Assembly: GCF_028993635.1 (NCBI RefSeq)
Contig: NZ_CP118631.1
Location: 6,386,001-6,450,000, forward strand
Source: Mucilaginibacter sp. SJ
GTDB lineage: Bacteria > Bacteroidota > Bacteroidia > Sphingobacteriales > Sphingobacteriaceae
Reading direction: 5' to 3'
DNA length: 64,000 bases
Shown here: positions 35,885-44,526 of the stretch, in pieces
How positions within the stretch are numbered: position 1 is the first letter of the stretch
How the letters are laid out: every line of letters begins with the position of its first letter
Position numbers and translations under genes: made by a program
The notes under the pieces: generated by a model
What the model was told of the DNA's origin: nothing
The model's input: the letters and a program-made list of their open reading frames with translations, nothing else
The model's database searches: none

Positions 35885-36170
35885 ATTTTCCGGCAGGTTT
35901 GGTATACTGCCATCCTTCGCTATTTAACCATTTATGGGCTCGAAATTAGGTGTTAGTAGACACTTTTGATGCGTATGCAGGGCAGTTTTTAATAAAACTG
36001 TCCATCATAAAATATATTAAACGGTAATTATTTTGTATTGACCGTATCGCTTTAAATAATATTGACTTTCAATTATTAAGCTGTGCGTGATTGGATTAAA
36101 CGCGGTTGTTTTAATAGTTTAAATAATATCTTCGATGGTAAATGATGTCAATAATGGCAAAGTATTTGTT
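35885..36170. other. Intergenic AT-rich region before the small OM barrel gene
   Basis: No gene seen. A stretch of mostly AT-rich sequence containing repeated TTTAAATAATAT (36049-36060 region and about 36117-36128), which could bind a regulator. No perfect promoter box was found close to the start. Confidence 0.35.
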
Positions 36171-36226
36171 AAGGAGGAGTTAATACAATGGAAAATTAAA
36201 AAATGAACATTGTAGAATTTGACTAA
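36171..36226 (+). other. Strong Shine-Dalgarno with two mini-ORFs in the leader of the OM barrel gene
   Basis: AAGGAGG (36171-36177) is followed 10 bases later by ATG GAA AAT TAA (36188-36199), and then ATG with six further sense codons and TAA (36203-36226), ending 11 bases before the real start at 36238. A perfect Shine-Dalgarno is rare in this phylum. Leader-peptide regulation is possible but unproven. Confidence 0.4.
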
Positions 36227-36237
36227 AAAACACAACT

Positions 36238-36777
36238 ATGAAAACAATGACTAAAATGATAGCTTCGGCATTTACTGCGGTGGCTATCTTTATCGGAACA
36301 AATGTTAAAGCTCAAACTACACCTGCCAATGCGTTACGTTTTGGAATTGGTTTAGAAGCAGGTATTCCCACTGGTAATGCTCACGATTTTTCGAATTTCG
36401 AACTGGGTGGTACCGCGCGTTTGCAGTATGGTATTAGCAATGATTTAGCGCTTACACTTACATCTGGTTATTATAACTTCTTCGCTAAAAGTGATTTTAA
36501 AGATCTCGGCGGCAGATCGCTTGGTGTTATTCCGGCAAAAGCAGGTATAAAAGCTTTCGTTGGTGATGGCTTTTATTTCGCAGGTGAGGTTGGTGCCGGC
36601 TTTGAAGTTCACACGCCAATTGAAGGTGGGAACAAAAGCACCAAACTTATTCTGTCTCCCGGCTTAGGTTACGCTACCAAATCATGGGATATAGGTGTGC
36701 GTTATGAAAACTTCTCAGGCCAAAGCAATAACTACGGCTTAGTTGGTTTGCGCTTAGCTTATGGATTTGGCTTGTAA
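36238..36777 (+). CDS. Small outer-membrane beta-barrel protein
   Basis: 179 residues with a signal peptide ending NVKAQ. Eight or so amphipathic strands follow (RFGIGLEAGIPTGNA, LGGTARLQYGISNDLALTLTSGYYNFF, GIKAFVGDGFYFAGEVGAGF, LILSPGLGYATKSWDIGVRYENF, YGLVGLRLAYGFGL), a porin-like/OmpX-size 8-strand barrel. Function is unknown. The gene stands alone with its own terminator. Confidence 0.75.
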   Translation: MKTMTKMIASAFTAVAIFIGTNVKAQTTPANALRFGIGLEAGIPTGNAHDFSNFELGGTARLQYGISNDLALTLTSGYYNFFAKSDFKDLGGRSLGVIPAKAGIKAFVGDGFYFAGEVGAGFEVHTPIEGGNKSTKLILSPGLGYATKSWDIGVRYENFSGQSNNYGLVGLRLAYGFGL

Positions 36778-36836
36778 GCTGAACCATGATTTTTAGGATT
36801 TCAGGATCGTCCTGATTTAAAGAAAATAATTACAAT

Positions 36837-36872
36837 AAAAAATCCGCTTGTTATTTGGCAAGCGGATTTTTT
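36837..36872 (+). terminator. Rho-independent terminator after the OM barrel gene
   Basis: AAAAAATCCGCTTG pairs with CAAGCGGATTTTTT around an 8-base loop and runs into a T tract. Confidence 0.9.
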
Positions 36873-36877
36873 TATTT

Positions 36878-36976
36878 CTGAACCGGGATTTGGGGAGATT
36901 TACCGGATTTATAGGATTTGACGGGGGGCCGGATAAGTATCCGGAGAATCCCTTAATCCTAAAAATCCCAGTTCAG
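36878..36976. repeat. Family A repeat, both arms
   Basis: The left arm begins CTGAACCGGGATTTGGGG and the right arm ends AAAATCCCAGTTCAG, separated by a short GC-rich spacer. It lies between convergent genes just before the aminotransferase stop at 36988. Confidence 0.7.
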
Positions 36977-36987
36977 ACAAAATTATC

Positions 36988-38181
36988 TTATGCTAATTTA
37001 CCCAACGCTTCTTTTAACCTTCTCATCGCTTCTATCAGCTTATCTTCGGCCGCGGCATATGATAAACGGATAGAAGACGGGTCACCGAATGAATCGCCGC
37101 CCACGGTGGCTACGTGGCCTTCTTCAAGCAGGTAAAGGCTTAAATCATCCGAGTCGTTGATCACGCGGCCATTGTAGCTTTTACCGAAGAAAGAGGTAAC
37201 GTTAGGGAAAAAGTAGAATGCCCCATCTGGCAGGTTTACCTTAATGCCTTCTATTTCGCTCAGTAATTTATAAACAATGTCGCGGCGCTTTTTGAATGCG
37301 GCGCGCATTTCAAGCACGCTTTCCAAACCACCTTCGTAAGCGGCCACGCCGGCACGCTGAGTGATTGAACAGGTACCGGAAGTTACCTGGCCCTGCATTT
37401 TATCAAAGGCAGCGGCCAATTCTTTAGTGCTGGCTGTGTAGCCAATGCGCCAGCCAGTCATGGCAAAGGCTTTTGACCAGCCGTTGATGATCACCACGCG
37501 ATCTTTAATATAGTCAAACTGAGCGATGGACTCGTGTTTGTCAACAAAGTTGATGTGTTCGTAAATCTCATCACTCAGGATGTAAACATGTGGATGTTTT
37601 TCAAATACTTTAGCTAAACCTTCCAGTTCATCTTTAGTGTAAACACTACCGGTAGGGTTACAAGGCGATGAAAACATGAACAGTTTGGTATTGGGGGTAA
37701 TAGCAGCTTCTAATTGCTCGGGGGTGATTTTAAAGTTAGTATCAACAGTAGTGTTGATGAAAACACTTTTACCTTCGGCCAGTTTAACCACTTCGCTGTA
37801 CGAAACCCAGTAAGGGGTAGGGATGATCACTTCTTCGCCGGGATTTACCAAACATAACACCGCGTTGGCGATAGCCTGCTTGGCACCTGTAGAAACTACG
37901 ATCTCGCTGAAATCATAATCAAGATTGTTCTCGTTCTTCAGCTTGGCAACTACGGCTTTACGAAGTTCAGGGTAGCCTGCTACAGGTGTGTAGTAGGTGA
38001 AGTTCTTGTCCATGGCCTGCTTGGCGGCTTCCTTGATGTGTTCAGGAGTATGAAAATCAGGTTCGCCAAAGCTAAGGCTGATCACGTCGACACCTTTAGC
38101 GGCAAGTTCACGGCCCAGTTTGGCCATTTTAATTGTTGCAGATTCGGACAGGTTTTGTATCCGGGTACTTAATGCGCTCAT
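36988..38181 (-). CDS. Aspartate aminotransferase-type PLP enzyme (class I/II, Ib subgroup)
   Basis: A 397-residue protein. It has SFGEPDFHTPEHI, the substrate-loop FTYYTPVAGYPELR, PCNPTGSVY, SDEIYEHI (Asp binding PLP) and the Schiff-base Lys in INGWSKAFAMTGWRIGY. This subgroup moves the amino group between aspartate and 2-oxoglutarate; some members use aromatic or prephenate substrates. It is monocistronic; its promoter overlaps the divergent CDF promoter. Confidence 0.9.
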   Translation of the reverse strand: MSALSTRIQNLSESATIKMAKLGRELAAKGVDVISLSFGEPDFHTPEHIKEAAKQAMDKNFTYYTPVAGYPELRKAVVAKLKNENNLDYDFSEIVVSTGAKQAIANAVLCLVNPGEEVIIPTPYWVSYSEVVKLAEGKSVFINTTVDTNFKITPEQLEAAITPNTKLFMFSSPCNPTGSVYTKDELEGLAKVFEKHPHVYILSDEIYEHINFVDKHESIAQFDYIKDRVVIINGWSKAFAMTGWRIGYTASTKELAAAFDKMQGQVTSGTCSITQRAGVAAYEGGLESVLEMRAAFKKRRDIVYKLLSEIEGIKVNLPDGAFYFFPNVTSFFGKSYNGRVINDSDDLSLYLLEEGHVATVGGDSFGDPSSIRLSYAAAEDKLIEAMRRLKEALGKLA

Positions 38182-38200
38182 ATAAATTATGTTATCGCGG

Positions 38201-38208
38201 CAAATATA
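38201..38208 (-). promoter_or_regulatory. -7 promoter box (TATATTTG) for the aminotransferase gene
   Basis: A perfect TAnnTTTG on the minus strand, 19 bases before the ATG. Confidence 0.6.
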
Positions 38209-38245
38209 GAAAATAACTTTACTGCTACTTACGCTTGTTATTTTT

Positions 38246-38253
38246 TAAATTTG
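38246..38253 (+). promoter_or_regulatory. -7 promoter box (TAAATTTG) for the CDF-nudix-bioA operon
   Basis: A perfect TAnnTTTG, 20 bases before the TTG start at 38274. It lies back to back with the aminotransferase promoter. Confidence 0.6.
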
Positions 38254-38273
38254 CGGGCTAATAACACCTTGCT

Positions 38274-39248
38274 TTGAATCAACAAAAAAGGATCATATTA
38301 ATTTCGCTGATAACGGGGATTGTGCTGATGCTGGCGAAATTTGGCGCATACTTTTTAACAGCCTCCAATTTTGTACTTACCGATGCCGCCGAAAGTATTG
38401 TAAATGTAATTGCAAGCTCATTTGCCTTTTACAGTATTTACCTGTCGGCCTTGCCGCGCGATGAAAACCACCCTTACGGGCATGGTAAGGTAGAGTTTTT
38501 TTCTGTCTTTGTTGAAGGTTCACTGATCGGTATTGCCGGCTGTATCATCATTGTAAAATCTGTTCACAGTCTTTTCTTCCCTAATATTATTCACGATCTG
38601 TTTACCGGTGCTATTATTATAGGTGCTACCGGTGCAGTGAACGGAGCGCTTGGTTATTATATGATCCGCAAAGGGAAAGAACTTCATTCCCTTACGCTCG
38701 ATGCCGACGGTCGCCACTTGCTGGCCGATACCGTTACCAGCGTAGGCCTGGTGGTAGGTTTATTGCTGATTGAATTTACCAGGATTTTATGGTTGGATAG
38801 TGCGTTGTCCATATTGGTTGGCTTATATATAGTGTACAGCAGTTACAAACTGGTACGTAAATCGGTTGGGGGATTAATGGATGAGGCTGATTTTCAGGTG
38901 GTAACCAATATCGTGAACGTTTTAAGTGAAAAACGTCGCGAGGCCTGGATAGATGTACATAATCTGCGCGCGCAGAAATATGGCCATGAACTGCATATTG
39001 ACTGTCACATGACGCTGCCAAACTATTTTGATCTGAACACAGTACATACCGAAATATCATTGGTTGATAAGATGATCAATAAGGATATGGGCATCAAAAC
39101 GGAGCTTTTTATTCATGCCGACCCTTGTGTGCCCAATTGCTGCCACTACTGCAGTATGCCCAATTGCCCTATCCGGTCGGAAGCAAAAACCGAAACAATA
39201 GCCTGGACAATGGAAAAGGTTGTACGTAATAAAAAACACTTTGAATAA
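38274..39248 (+). CDS. Cation diffusion facilitator (CDF) family metal transporter
   Basis: 324 residues with six membrane spans. TDAAESIVNVIASSFAFYSIYLS and HPYGHGKVEFFS carry the metal site and the family signature, and LLADTVTSVGLVVG the second acidic pair. The cytoplasmic C-terminal domain ends in a Cys-rich tail (DPCVPNCCHYCSMPNCPIR) that could bind metal. CDF proteins export Zn, Fe, Mn or Co by proton antiport. The TTG at 38274 is the likely start: it follows a promoter box and no ATG lies upstream in frame before TM1. Confidence 0.87.
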   Translation: MNQQKRIILISLITGIVLMLAKFGAYFLTASNFVLTDAAESIVNVIASSFAFYSIYLSALPRDENHPYGHGKVEFFSVFVEGSLIGIAGCIIIVKSVHSLFFPNIIHDLFTGAIIIGATGAVNGALGYYMIRKGKELHSLTLDADGRHLLADTVTSVGLVVGLLLIEFTRILWLDSALSILVGLYIVYSSYKLVRKSVGGLMDEADFQVVTNIVNVLSEKRREAWIDVHNLRAQKYGHELHIDCHMTLPNYFDLNTVHTEISLVDKMINKDMGIKTELFIHADPCVPNCCHYCSMPNCPIRSEAKTETIAWTMEKVVRNKKHFE

Positions 39249-39688
39249 TGGAATACTTTAATGTAAGGGTTTACGGTCTGCTGCTGAACGATGATGATGA
39301 ATTGCTCATAAGCGATGAACAGGAATATGGTGTGCGTTTTTCAAAGTTCCCGGGCGGAGGTCTGGAACTTGGTGAGGGCCTGATTGACGGGCTTAAACGC
39401 GAGTTTATGGAAGAGTGTAATATTGAGATTGAAGTTGTAGGCCATTTTTATACTACTGATTTTGCCGTAAAATCGGCATTTAACAACTCCCAGGTGATCA
39501 GTGTATATTATTTAGTGCGAAGTATTACCCCGGTTAATTTGAATATAAAGGCCGTTGCATTTGATTTTGACGGGGAAGGAGAGGTGCTGCAGGCTTTTAG
39601 ATGGGTACCGCTTACTGCGTTGAGCGTGGCCGATTTTGAATTCCCGACAGATAAACGTGTGGTTGAACTTTTACAGAACGAGCTATGA
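39248..39688 (+). CDS. Nudix hydrolase
   Basis: A 146-residue protein with the Nudix box from Gly37: GGGLELGEGLIDGLKREF, then MEECNI (Gly37, Glu43, Arg51, Glu52, Glu55, Glu56), with Asn58 in place of the usual final Gly. These enzymes hydrolyse nucleoside diphosphate-linked compounds; the substrate is not evident. It overlaps the CDF stop (TAATG) and the bioA start (ATGA), so all are translationally coupled. Confidence 0.88.
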   Translation: MEYFNVRVYGLLLNDDDELLISDEQEYGVRFSKFPGGGLELGEGLIDGLKREFMEECNIEIEVVGHFYTTDFAVKSAFNNSQVISVYYLVRSITPVNLNIKAVAFDFDGEGEVLQAFRWVPLTALSVADFEFPTDKRVVELLQNEL

Positions 39689-40950
39689 GCCTTACCGAAA
39701 GGGATTTAAAAGTAATATGGCACCCCTATACCCAAATGAAAACCGCGAAACCGCCTGTGGGCATTGTACGCGGCGAAGGAGCGCTGTTATTTGATGAAGA
39801 AGGAAAACAATACATTGATGCAGTATCTTCATGGTGGGTAAACATCCACGGGCATGCGCATCCTTATATTGCCCAAAAGGTATCAGAGCAGCTTCACAAA
39901 CTGGAACATGTGATTTTTGCAGGCTTTACCCACGAAGGCGCCGTTGAGTTGGCGGAACGGCTGTTAGCAATTCTACCGGCCAACCAAAAAAAAGCTTTTT
40001 ACTCGGATAACGGTTCAACTGCTGTTGAGGTAGCCATAAAAATGTGCCTGCAATATTGGTTAAATAAAGGTGATCAGCGCACTAAGGTCATCGCCTTTAA
40101 TAATGCTTACCATGGCGATACCTTCGGTGCTATGGCTGTAAGCGGCCGCAGCGCGTTTACCAAAGCGTTTGATAGCTTGCTTTTTGAGGTGGAATTTATC
40201 GATATACCTAACAAAGAAAATATCGAAAGTCTCAAATCTCAAATCTCAGATCTCAAATCTCACACGGCCTGCTTTATTTTTGAACCGCTGGTACAAGGAT
40301 CGGCAGGTATGATCATGTACGAGGCTGAATATTTGAATGAATTAATGGCTCACTGCCGCAAGGAAGAAGTGATGCTGATTGCTGATGAGGTGTTTACCGG
40401 TTTTGGTCGTACGGGTAAACCCTTCGCCACAAATCATGTGGGTATTGAGCCCGATATCATGTGTTTCTCTAAAGGCCTTACAGGTGGTACCATGGCCCTG
40501 GGCTTAACTACCTGCACACAGCAAATTTATGACGCCTTTTTATCGGATGATAAGTTGAAAACCCTTTTTCATGGGCATTCGTTTACGGCTAATCCCATAG
40601 CCTGTGCTTCGGCGCTGGCAAGTCTTGATCTGTTTCAACAACCTGAAACAGCAGAGAATATTGCCCGGATCAAAGCCGCTCATACTGCATTTGCTGATAA
40701 GATCCGCAATCGCCCTAAAATAAAAACGGTGAGGCAAACCGGCACTATCCTGGCTATGGAGTGGGAAACCGGCGATAATACCTCGTACTTCAGTTCGCTC
40801 AGGGATAAGCTTTACCATTATTTTTTAGCCGCCGGAGTTATATTGCGCCCCCTGGGGAACGTTATTTATATTTTACCGCCATATTGCATTACTAATGAGC
40901 AACTCAGTTATGTTTACAGCAAAATTGAGCAGGCTCTTGAAGAATTATAA
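39685..40950 (+). CDS. bioA: Adenosylmethionine-8-amino-7-oxononanoate aminotransferase (BioA)
   Basis: A 421-residue class III PLP aminotransferase. WHPYTQMKT at the N-terminus and AVSSWWVNIHGHAHP are BioA-specific, followed by FYSDNGSTAVEVAIKMCLQYW, LIADEVFTGFGRTG, the PLP Lys in FSKGLTGG, and LFHGHSFTANPIACASALAS. BioA makes 7,8-diaminononanoate for biotin using SAM as amino donor. No other bio genes are nearby. A 35-base run of 7-base repeats lies inside (see 40230-40264). Confidence 0.93.
   Translation: MSLTERDLKVIWHPYTQMKTAKPPVGIVRGEGALLFDEEGKQYIDAVSSWWVNIHGHAHPYIAQKVSEQLHKLEHVIFAGFTHEGAVELAERLLAILPANQKKAFYSDNGSTAVEVAIKMCLQYWLNKGDQRTKVIAFNNAYHGDTFGAMAVSGRSAFTKAFDSLLFEVEFIDIPNKENIESLKSQISDLKSHTACFIFEPLVQGSAGMIMYEAEYLNELMAHCRKEEVMLIADEVFTGFGRTGKPFATNHVGIEPDIMCFSKGLTGGTMALGLTTCTQQIYDAFLSDDKLKTLFHGHSFTANPIACASALASLDLFQQPETAENIARIKAAHTAFADKIRNRPKIKTVRQTGTILAMEWETGDNTSYFSSLRDKLYHYFLAAGVILRPLGNVIYILPPYCITNEQLSYVYSKIEQALEEL
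40230..40264 (+). repeat. Five tandem 7-base repeats inside bioA
   Basis: TCTCAAA, TCTCAAA, TCTCAGA, TCTCAAA, TCTCACA in tandem, coding for SLKSQISDLKSH. As 7 is not a multiple of 3, gain or loss of one unit would shift the reading frame. Confidence 0.7.
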
Positions 40951-40953
40951 ATT

Positions 40954-41559
40954 ATGCTGAACAAAATACTACCTACCATAATAGCCGATAACGAGCTCCA
41001 TTCACGATGGTTAAACACATTATCGTTAATGGAAAACACCGGCGCGCGCAAGATTTCGGCCAGTGAAGATCCGCTTACGGTTACTTATATCATATTAAAG
41101 CACGCCGCCGAAGAGCACCGTCATGCCTTCTACCTTAAAAAGCAACTGGAAAAAACGGGTGTAACGTTACCAACCTACGCTGCCGAATACCTGCTGGCCC
41201 CCGGCTCAAGCAAGTATTATTTGAACCAGCTGGATGTTGATGTCTGCCGTTATTTAAAGAGCGAACTTAATCTGAAAGGTGCCGAACTCCGTTTTGCGGC
41301 TTATTTACTCGTCACCTACGCCATTGAGGTACGTGCCGATGAACTTTATCCTATTTACCAGGATGCCCTTGATGAGGCCGGCAGCAAAGTGAATGTAAAA
41401 TCGATTATTTTAGAAGAGGAAGGCCACCTGGAAGAGATGATTAATCAACTACAGCATTTCTCGCCTCAATGGGAACTGCACGCTCAAAAAGCGGTTGAAT
41501 TTGAAACCAAATTGTTTAATCAGTGGGTTGAGCAGTTGGGAAGAGAGTTGGCATTGTAA
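40954..41559 (+). CDS. Ferritin-like di-iron protein, unknown function, in the bioA operon
   Basis: 201 residues, all-helical, no signal peptide. Glu27, Glu54-x-x-His57, Glu125 and Glu155-x-x-His158 form the complete ligand set of a ferritin-like di-iron carboxylate site, with two helix pairs of about 30-residue spacing. I do not recognise the specific family. It starts 3 bases after the bioA stop and is surely cotranscribed. Ferritin-like enzymes can be oxidases, hydroxylases or oxygenases; a role in biotin precursor or amine chemistry is possible but only inferred from context. Confidence 0.65.
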   Translation: MLNKILPTIIADNELHSRWLNTLSLMENTGARKISASEDPLTVTYIILKHAAEEHRHAFYLKKQLEKTGVTLPTYAAEYLLAPGSSKYYLNQLDVDVCRYLKSELNLKGAELRFAAYLLVTYAIEVRADELYPIYQDALDEAGSKVNVKSIILEEEGHLEEMINQLQHFSPQWELHAQKAVEFETKLFNQWVEQLGRELAL

Positions 41560-41606
41560 TTAAAAAAGATGTCGCTGCTTCGTTCTTGCCTGTCAAAAAA
41601 AGTTTT

Positions 41607-41834
41607 TCATGCTGAGTTTTAAACCCTGGGCCCCTCAAGGTAAAATGACAAAAGAGGGCCTGTCAGTCTGAGCCTGTCGAAGACTCGTGCGGAGAGGCCT
41701 GCCCGCCATACTTCGACGAGCTCAGTATGACACCCGTTTTAAGTTGTCATAGGTAGGAATGAACGATCTTCTTCGTTCTGCTTAGCGGCCCTGTATCTTA
41801 CATAAGATTCTTCGCTATCGCTCAGAATGACAAT
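41607..41834. repeat. Dispersed palindromic repeat, family B, copy 1
   Basis: Contains ATGCTGAG, AAATGACAAAAGAGGGCC, TGTCAGTCTGAGCCTGTCGA, CTTCGACGAGCTCAG and TATGACACCCGTTTTAAG in order. Inner inverted arms are CCTGTCGAAG and CTTCGACGAG. It fills the whole gap between convergent genes (41560-41859). Copies also at 50523-50725 and 58783-59425. Confidence 0.75.
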
Positions 41835-41859
41835 TATTTATAGGGGCATTTTCCTTAAC

Positions 41860-43731
41860 TTAATAACCCATATACTCCGTAAACACCTGCTGCAAATAAG
41901 CTTTACCATAAGCAAGCGCCGCTTCAGTAGTATTTTTATCAGCATTTGGTTTGCTGTTATAGATCACGGTGCGGCCGGCGTTGTCATAAGATACAGCTTG
42001 CTCCGGTTGCATAAAGCCGAACCCGTTATCCCAATCAAAAAAAGCAAACTCTTTACTATTGGGATTCAAGAGATCTTTCGACCATTTAAACTGATTATGC
42101 GACATACCTAATTGAGCCAACAGGGTTGCTGCGAGGTCTGTTTGTCCGCCCAGTTTACTGTTCTTTTTACCACGATATTCGGGCTTGATCACCTCGCCGA
42201 AAAACAAAAGCGGTATATGGTATTTAGCCGGGTCGTAAGCCTCGGCAGTATTACGCGGCAGGCGGTGACCGTGATCGGCCACCAGGATAAACAGTGTGTT
42301 TTTATACCAGTGCTGTTTTCTGGCCTGCTCAAAATAAGCGTTCAGGCATGAGTCGGTAAAATAGGCTGTGCTTCTGAATTTATTACTTACATCAGCGTCA
42401 TCATTAAAATGGTGCTTAACAGGCAGTACAAAAGGCTCATGATTGGATGATGTTTGTACATAGTTAAAGAATGGCTGTTTTTGGCGGGCCGAATATTGCA
42501 GGCTCCTGGTAAGCAGATCATCGTCATAAACACCCCATTGTGTTTTTATATGGCTGTTATCAAAGCTGGCCTCGTCAATAATATGATCAACTTTATGTGA
42601 CTTCATGAACTTATCAAAACTCATGTAATTGCTTTTTCCGCCATAAAAATAAGCGGTTTCATAGCCTGCAGTTTTAAATGACGCGGATACTGCCGGAAGC
42701 TTTTGGTGTTTAACGGTATCGCTGATGATGGTGCGGATAGCCTGCGAAGGGAAGCCGCTCATGAGGGCGATAATGCCCTTGTCGGTACGATCGCCGGAGG
42801 CGTAGATATTGTTAAAAAGCAATCCGTTCCTGATGAAGTTTTCAAAGTTTGGCGCTACCCCTTTATCACCGCCTAATGATTCGATGACATCGGCCGTATA
42901 ACTTTCCAATTGGATAATTACCACATTGGGCCTGCTTGTGGTAAGGATTTGTTCGGTTGCACCATTCTTTACGTTATAGAGTTCGTCAACAGTTTTTATC
43001 GCCTCCTCCGGATGGTCGTACAGGTAGGGATTATAGAGCGGACGCAAATTTTCAAATACGTTATTGAACAGGTTCCACTCGGTGTTGAGCGCACTCTGGT
43101 TGAGGATCTGCTTTTCGGAGAAATAAGCGGAATTCTGGCTTACCGGCTTAGCTTGCAAACCGCCGCGCATCAGTACAAAGTTTACGCACAACAATAGCAT
43201 AGTTAGCGAAATCTTAAGACTTGGCCGGGCATCGGGCTTTTTAAATTGGTAATTAATAATAAAATGAGATAACACTACTCCAGTCGTAAGTAATCCGATT
43301 CCGATAAAAATACATTTACCAACCGGCGACGACCCGCTTGACGCGATTGCTTCTGAAGGGGCATGATAAAATGAGGTAAACACCCTGAAGCTAACCTTAG
43401 TGCCCCACTCGCGGAAAATATTGAAGTTAAGTACAGTGTTTAACGAAATGCAGAACAGGCAAAACCAAACATATGCTTTGAGCCAGATGGGCTTAATCCG
43501 AACCTTTGGAATGAACCAGTTGACAGCGAATACTACAATGGGTATGATACAGATATAAGCTGTTGCCGAAACATCGAGCCTTAAGCCCCAGAAAAACGTT
43601 TGAAGGATTTCACCCATACGGGCGTTATCGAGCTTGTGCAGAAAATAAATCTCAAATGTGGCCCTCGTTATAGCGAAGAAGATGAGCCAGAAGATAAAAA
43701 ATCTGAAAAAACTGAAAAGGTTCCTTAACAT
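41860..43731 (-). CDS. LtaS-like membrane phosphoglycerol transferase / sulfatase-family protein
   Basis: 623 residues: about five N-terminal membrane spans (to about 200), then an extracytoplasmic alkaline-phosphatase-superfamily domain. RPNVVIIQLESYTADVIESLGG gives the first metal ligands, ASGDRTDKGIIALMSG carries the Thr nucleophile equivalent, and LVADHGHRLPRN has the Asp-His pair. The family includes lipoteichoic-acid synthase and the glucan phosphoglycerol transferase OpgB. In Gram-negatives it likely decorates envelope sugars or lipids with phosphoglycerol or phosphoethanolamine. The start is almost on top of its -7 box, so the mRNA may be leaderless. Confidence 0.85.
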   Translation of the reverse strand: MLRNLFSFFRFFIFWLIFFAITRATFEIYFLHKLDNARMGEILQTFFWGLRLDVSATAYICIIPIVVFAVNWFIPKVRIKPIWLKAYVWFCLFCISLNTVLNFNIFREWGTKVSFRVFTSFYHAPSEAIASSGSSPVGKCIFIGIGLLTTGVVLSHFIINYQFKKPDARPSLKISLTMLLLCVNFVLMRGGLQAKPVSQNSAYFSEKQILNQSALNTEWNLFNNVFENLRPLYNPYLYDHPEEAIKTVDELYNVKNGATEQILTTSRPNVVIIQLESYTADVIESLGGDKGVAPNFENFIRNGLLFNNIYASGDRTDKGIIALMSGFPSQAIRTIISDTVKHQKLPAVSASFKTAGYETAYFYGGKSNYMSFDKFMKSHKVDHIIDEASFDNSHIKTQWGVYDDDLLTRSLQYSARQKQPFFNYVQTSSNHEPFVLPVKHHFNDDADVSNKFRSTAYFTDSCLNAYFEQARKQHWYKNTLFILVADHGHRLPRNTAEAYDPAKYHIPLLFFGEVIKPEYRGKKNSKLGGQTDLAATLLAQLGMSHNQFKWSKDLLNPNSKEFAFFDWDNGFGFMQPEQAVSYDNAGRTVIYNSKPNADKNTTEAALAYGKAYLQQVFTEYMGY

Positions 43732-43739
43732 TGGTGTAA

Positions 43740-43747
43740 CAAAAATA
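43740..43747 (-). promoter_or_regulatory. -7 promoter box (TATTTTTG) for the LtaS-like gene
   Basis: A perfect TAnnTTTG on the minus strand, only 8 bases before the ATG at 43731, which implies a very short or absent 5' leader. Confidence 0.55.
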
Positions 43748-43802
43748 ATATTTTGCTACAATGTTAAGGAACCTTTAATGAATTGTTAATGAAATATTTC
43801 GA

Positions 43803-44447
43803 TTACCTGCCGCCGCTCATAGCTTTCAGGTCATCCAGGCTAATCTTTTCAAAGTCAGCAGGGATCCCGAATGTACCGGCAGGGTTTTTTTGTTCGGTAA
43901 TGCTTTTAACAGTAACCTCGGTACTTTGGCCTTGCGAAAATGAAGTGTATTGTACAGGGAAACCACCAATGCTGCGATAGTATTTAGCAATACCGGTTAC
44001 GGGTAAAGTAACGTCGTTAGTTACCCAAACATCATAAGTTTTATTTGTTTTGATATCTGTGGCCACCACTTTTTTGCAGTTAAAGCCCGAAATTACCTTG
44101 GTTTCGGTACCCGGGGCAAAAGTAAGCGTAGGTAGGGTTGCCAGGGCCTGGTCAACCTCATCAGGAGTTGCTACCGCTGCTTTTTTGATAGATGCAACAG
44201 GTACATCAACCATTACAACCAATGATTTACCATCGGCATCGGTTAATATTTTTATGGTAGCGGGCCCTGTAGTAAATTGCATAGCGGCCGAATCGGCGCG
44301 GAAATAGCTTTTAGCTTCAACCTGTTGCCCCTGCATAGCCGTTGAAATAGTTACCACACCCTCTTTGTAAGCTTTTTGAGCGTTTGCGCTGATAGCTGTT
44401 GCGGTAAGGGCAAGGCCTAAGGCAACATTGAAAATTTTAATGTTCAT
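43803..44447 (-). CDS. Secreted protein of DUF4412/GLPGLI-like type
   Basis: About 214 residues with a signal peptide MNIKIFNVALGLALTATAISANAQ. The body has the GLPGLI/DUF4412-like plan: EGVVTISTAMQGQQVEAKSYFRADSAAMQF, a central KVISGFNCKKVVATDIKTNKTYDVWVTND, and a C-terminal FGIPADFEKISLDDLK. Function unknown; periplasmic or surface location expected. The ATG at 44447 starts the signal peptide; one eight codons upstream is in frame. Confidence 0.65.
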   Translation of the reverse strand: MNIKIFNVALGLALTATAISANAQKAYKEGVVTISTAMQGQQVEAKSYFRADSAAMQFTTGPATIKILTDADGKSLVVMVDVPVASIKKAAVATPDEVDQALATLPTLTFAPGTETKVISGFNCKKVVATDIKTNKTYDVWVTNDVTLPVTGIAKYYRSIGGFPVQYTSFSQGQSTEVTVKSITEQKNPAGTFGIPADFEKISLDDLKAMSGGR

Positions 44448-44526
44448 GTTTTGAGTTTGATTTACTGCCAAATTAATTTTTAATAATTAAAAGACAAATT
44501 TTTAGATAAGTAGTTTAATATGTTTT

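Noticed and set aside
40230..40264. Considered as a CRISPR-like repeat
   Set aside because: Units of 7 bases without spacers, inside a coding region; no cas genes in the window.
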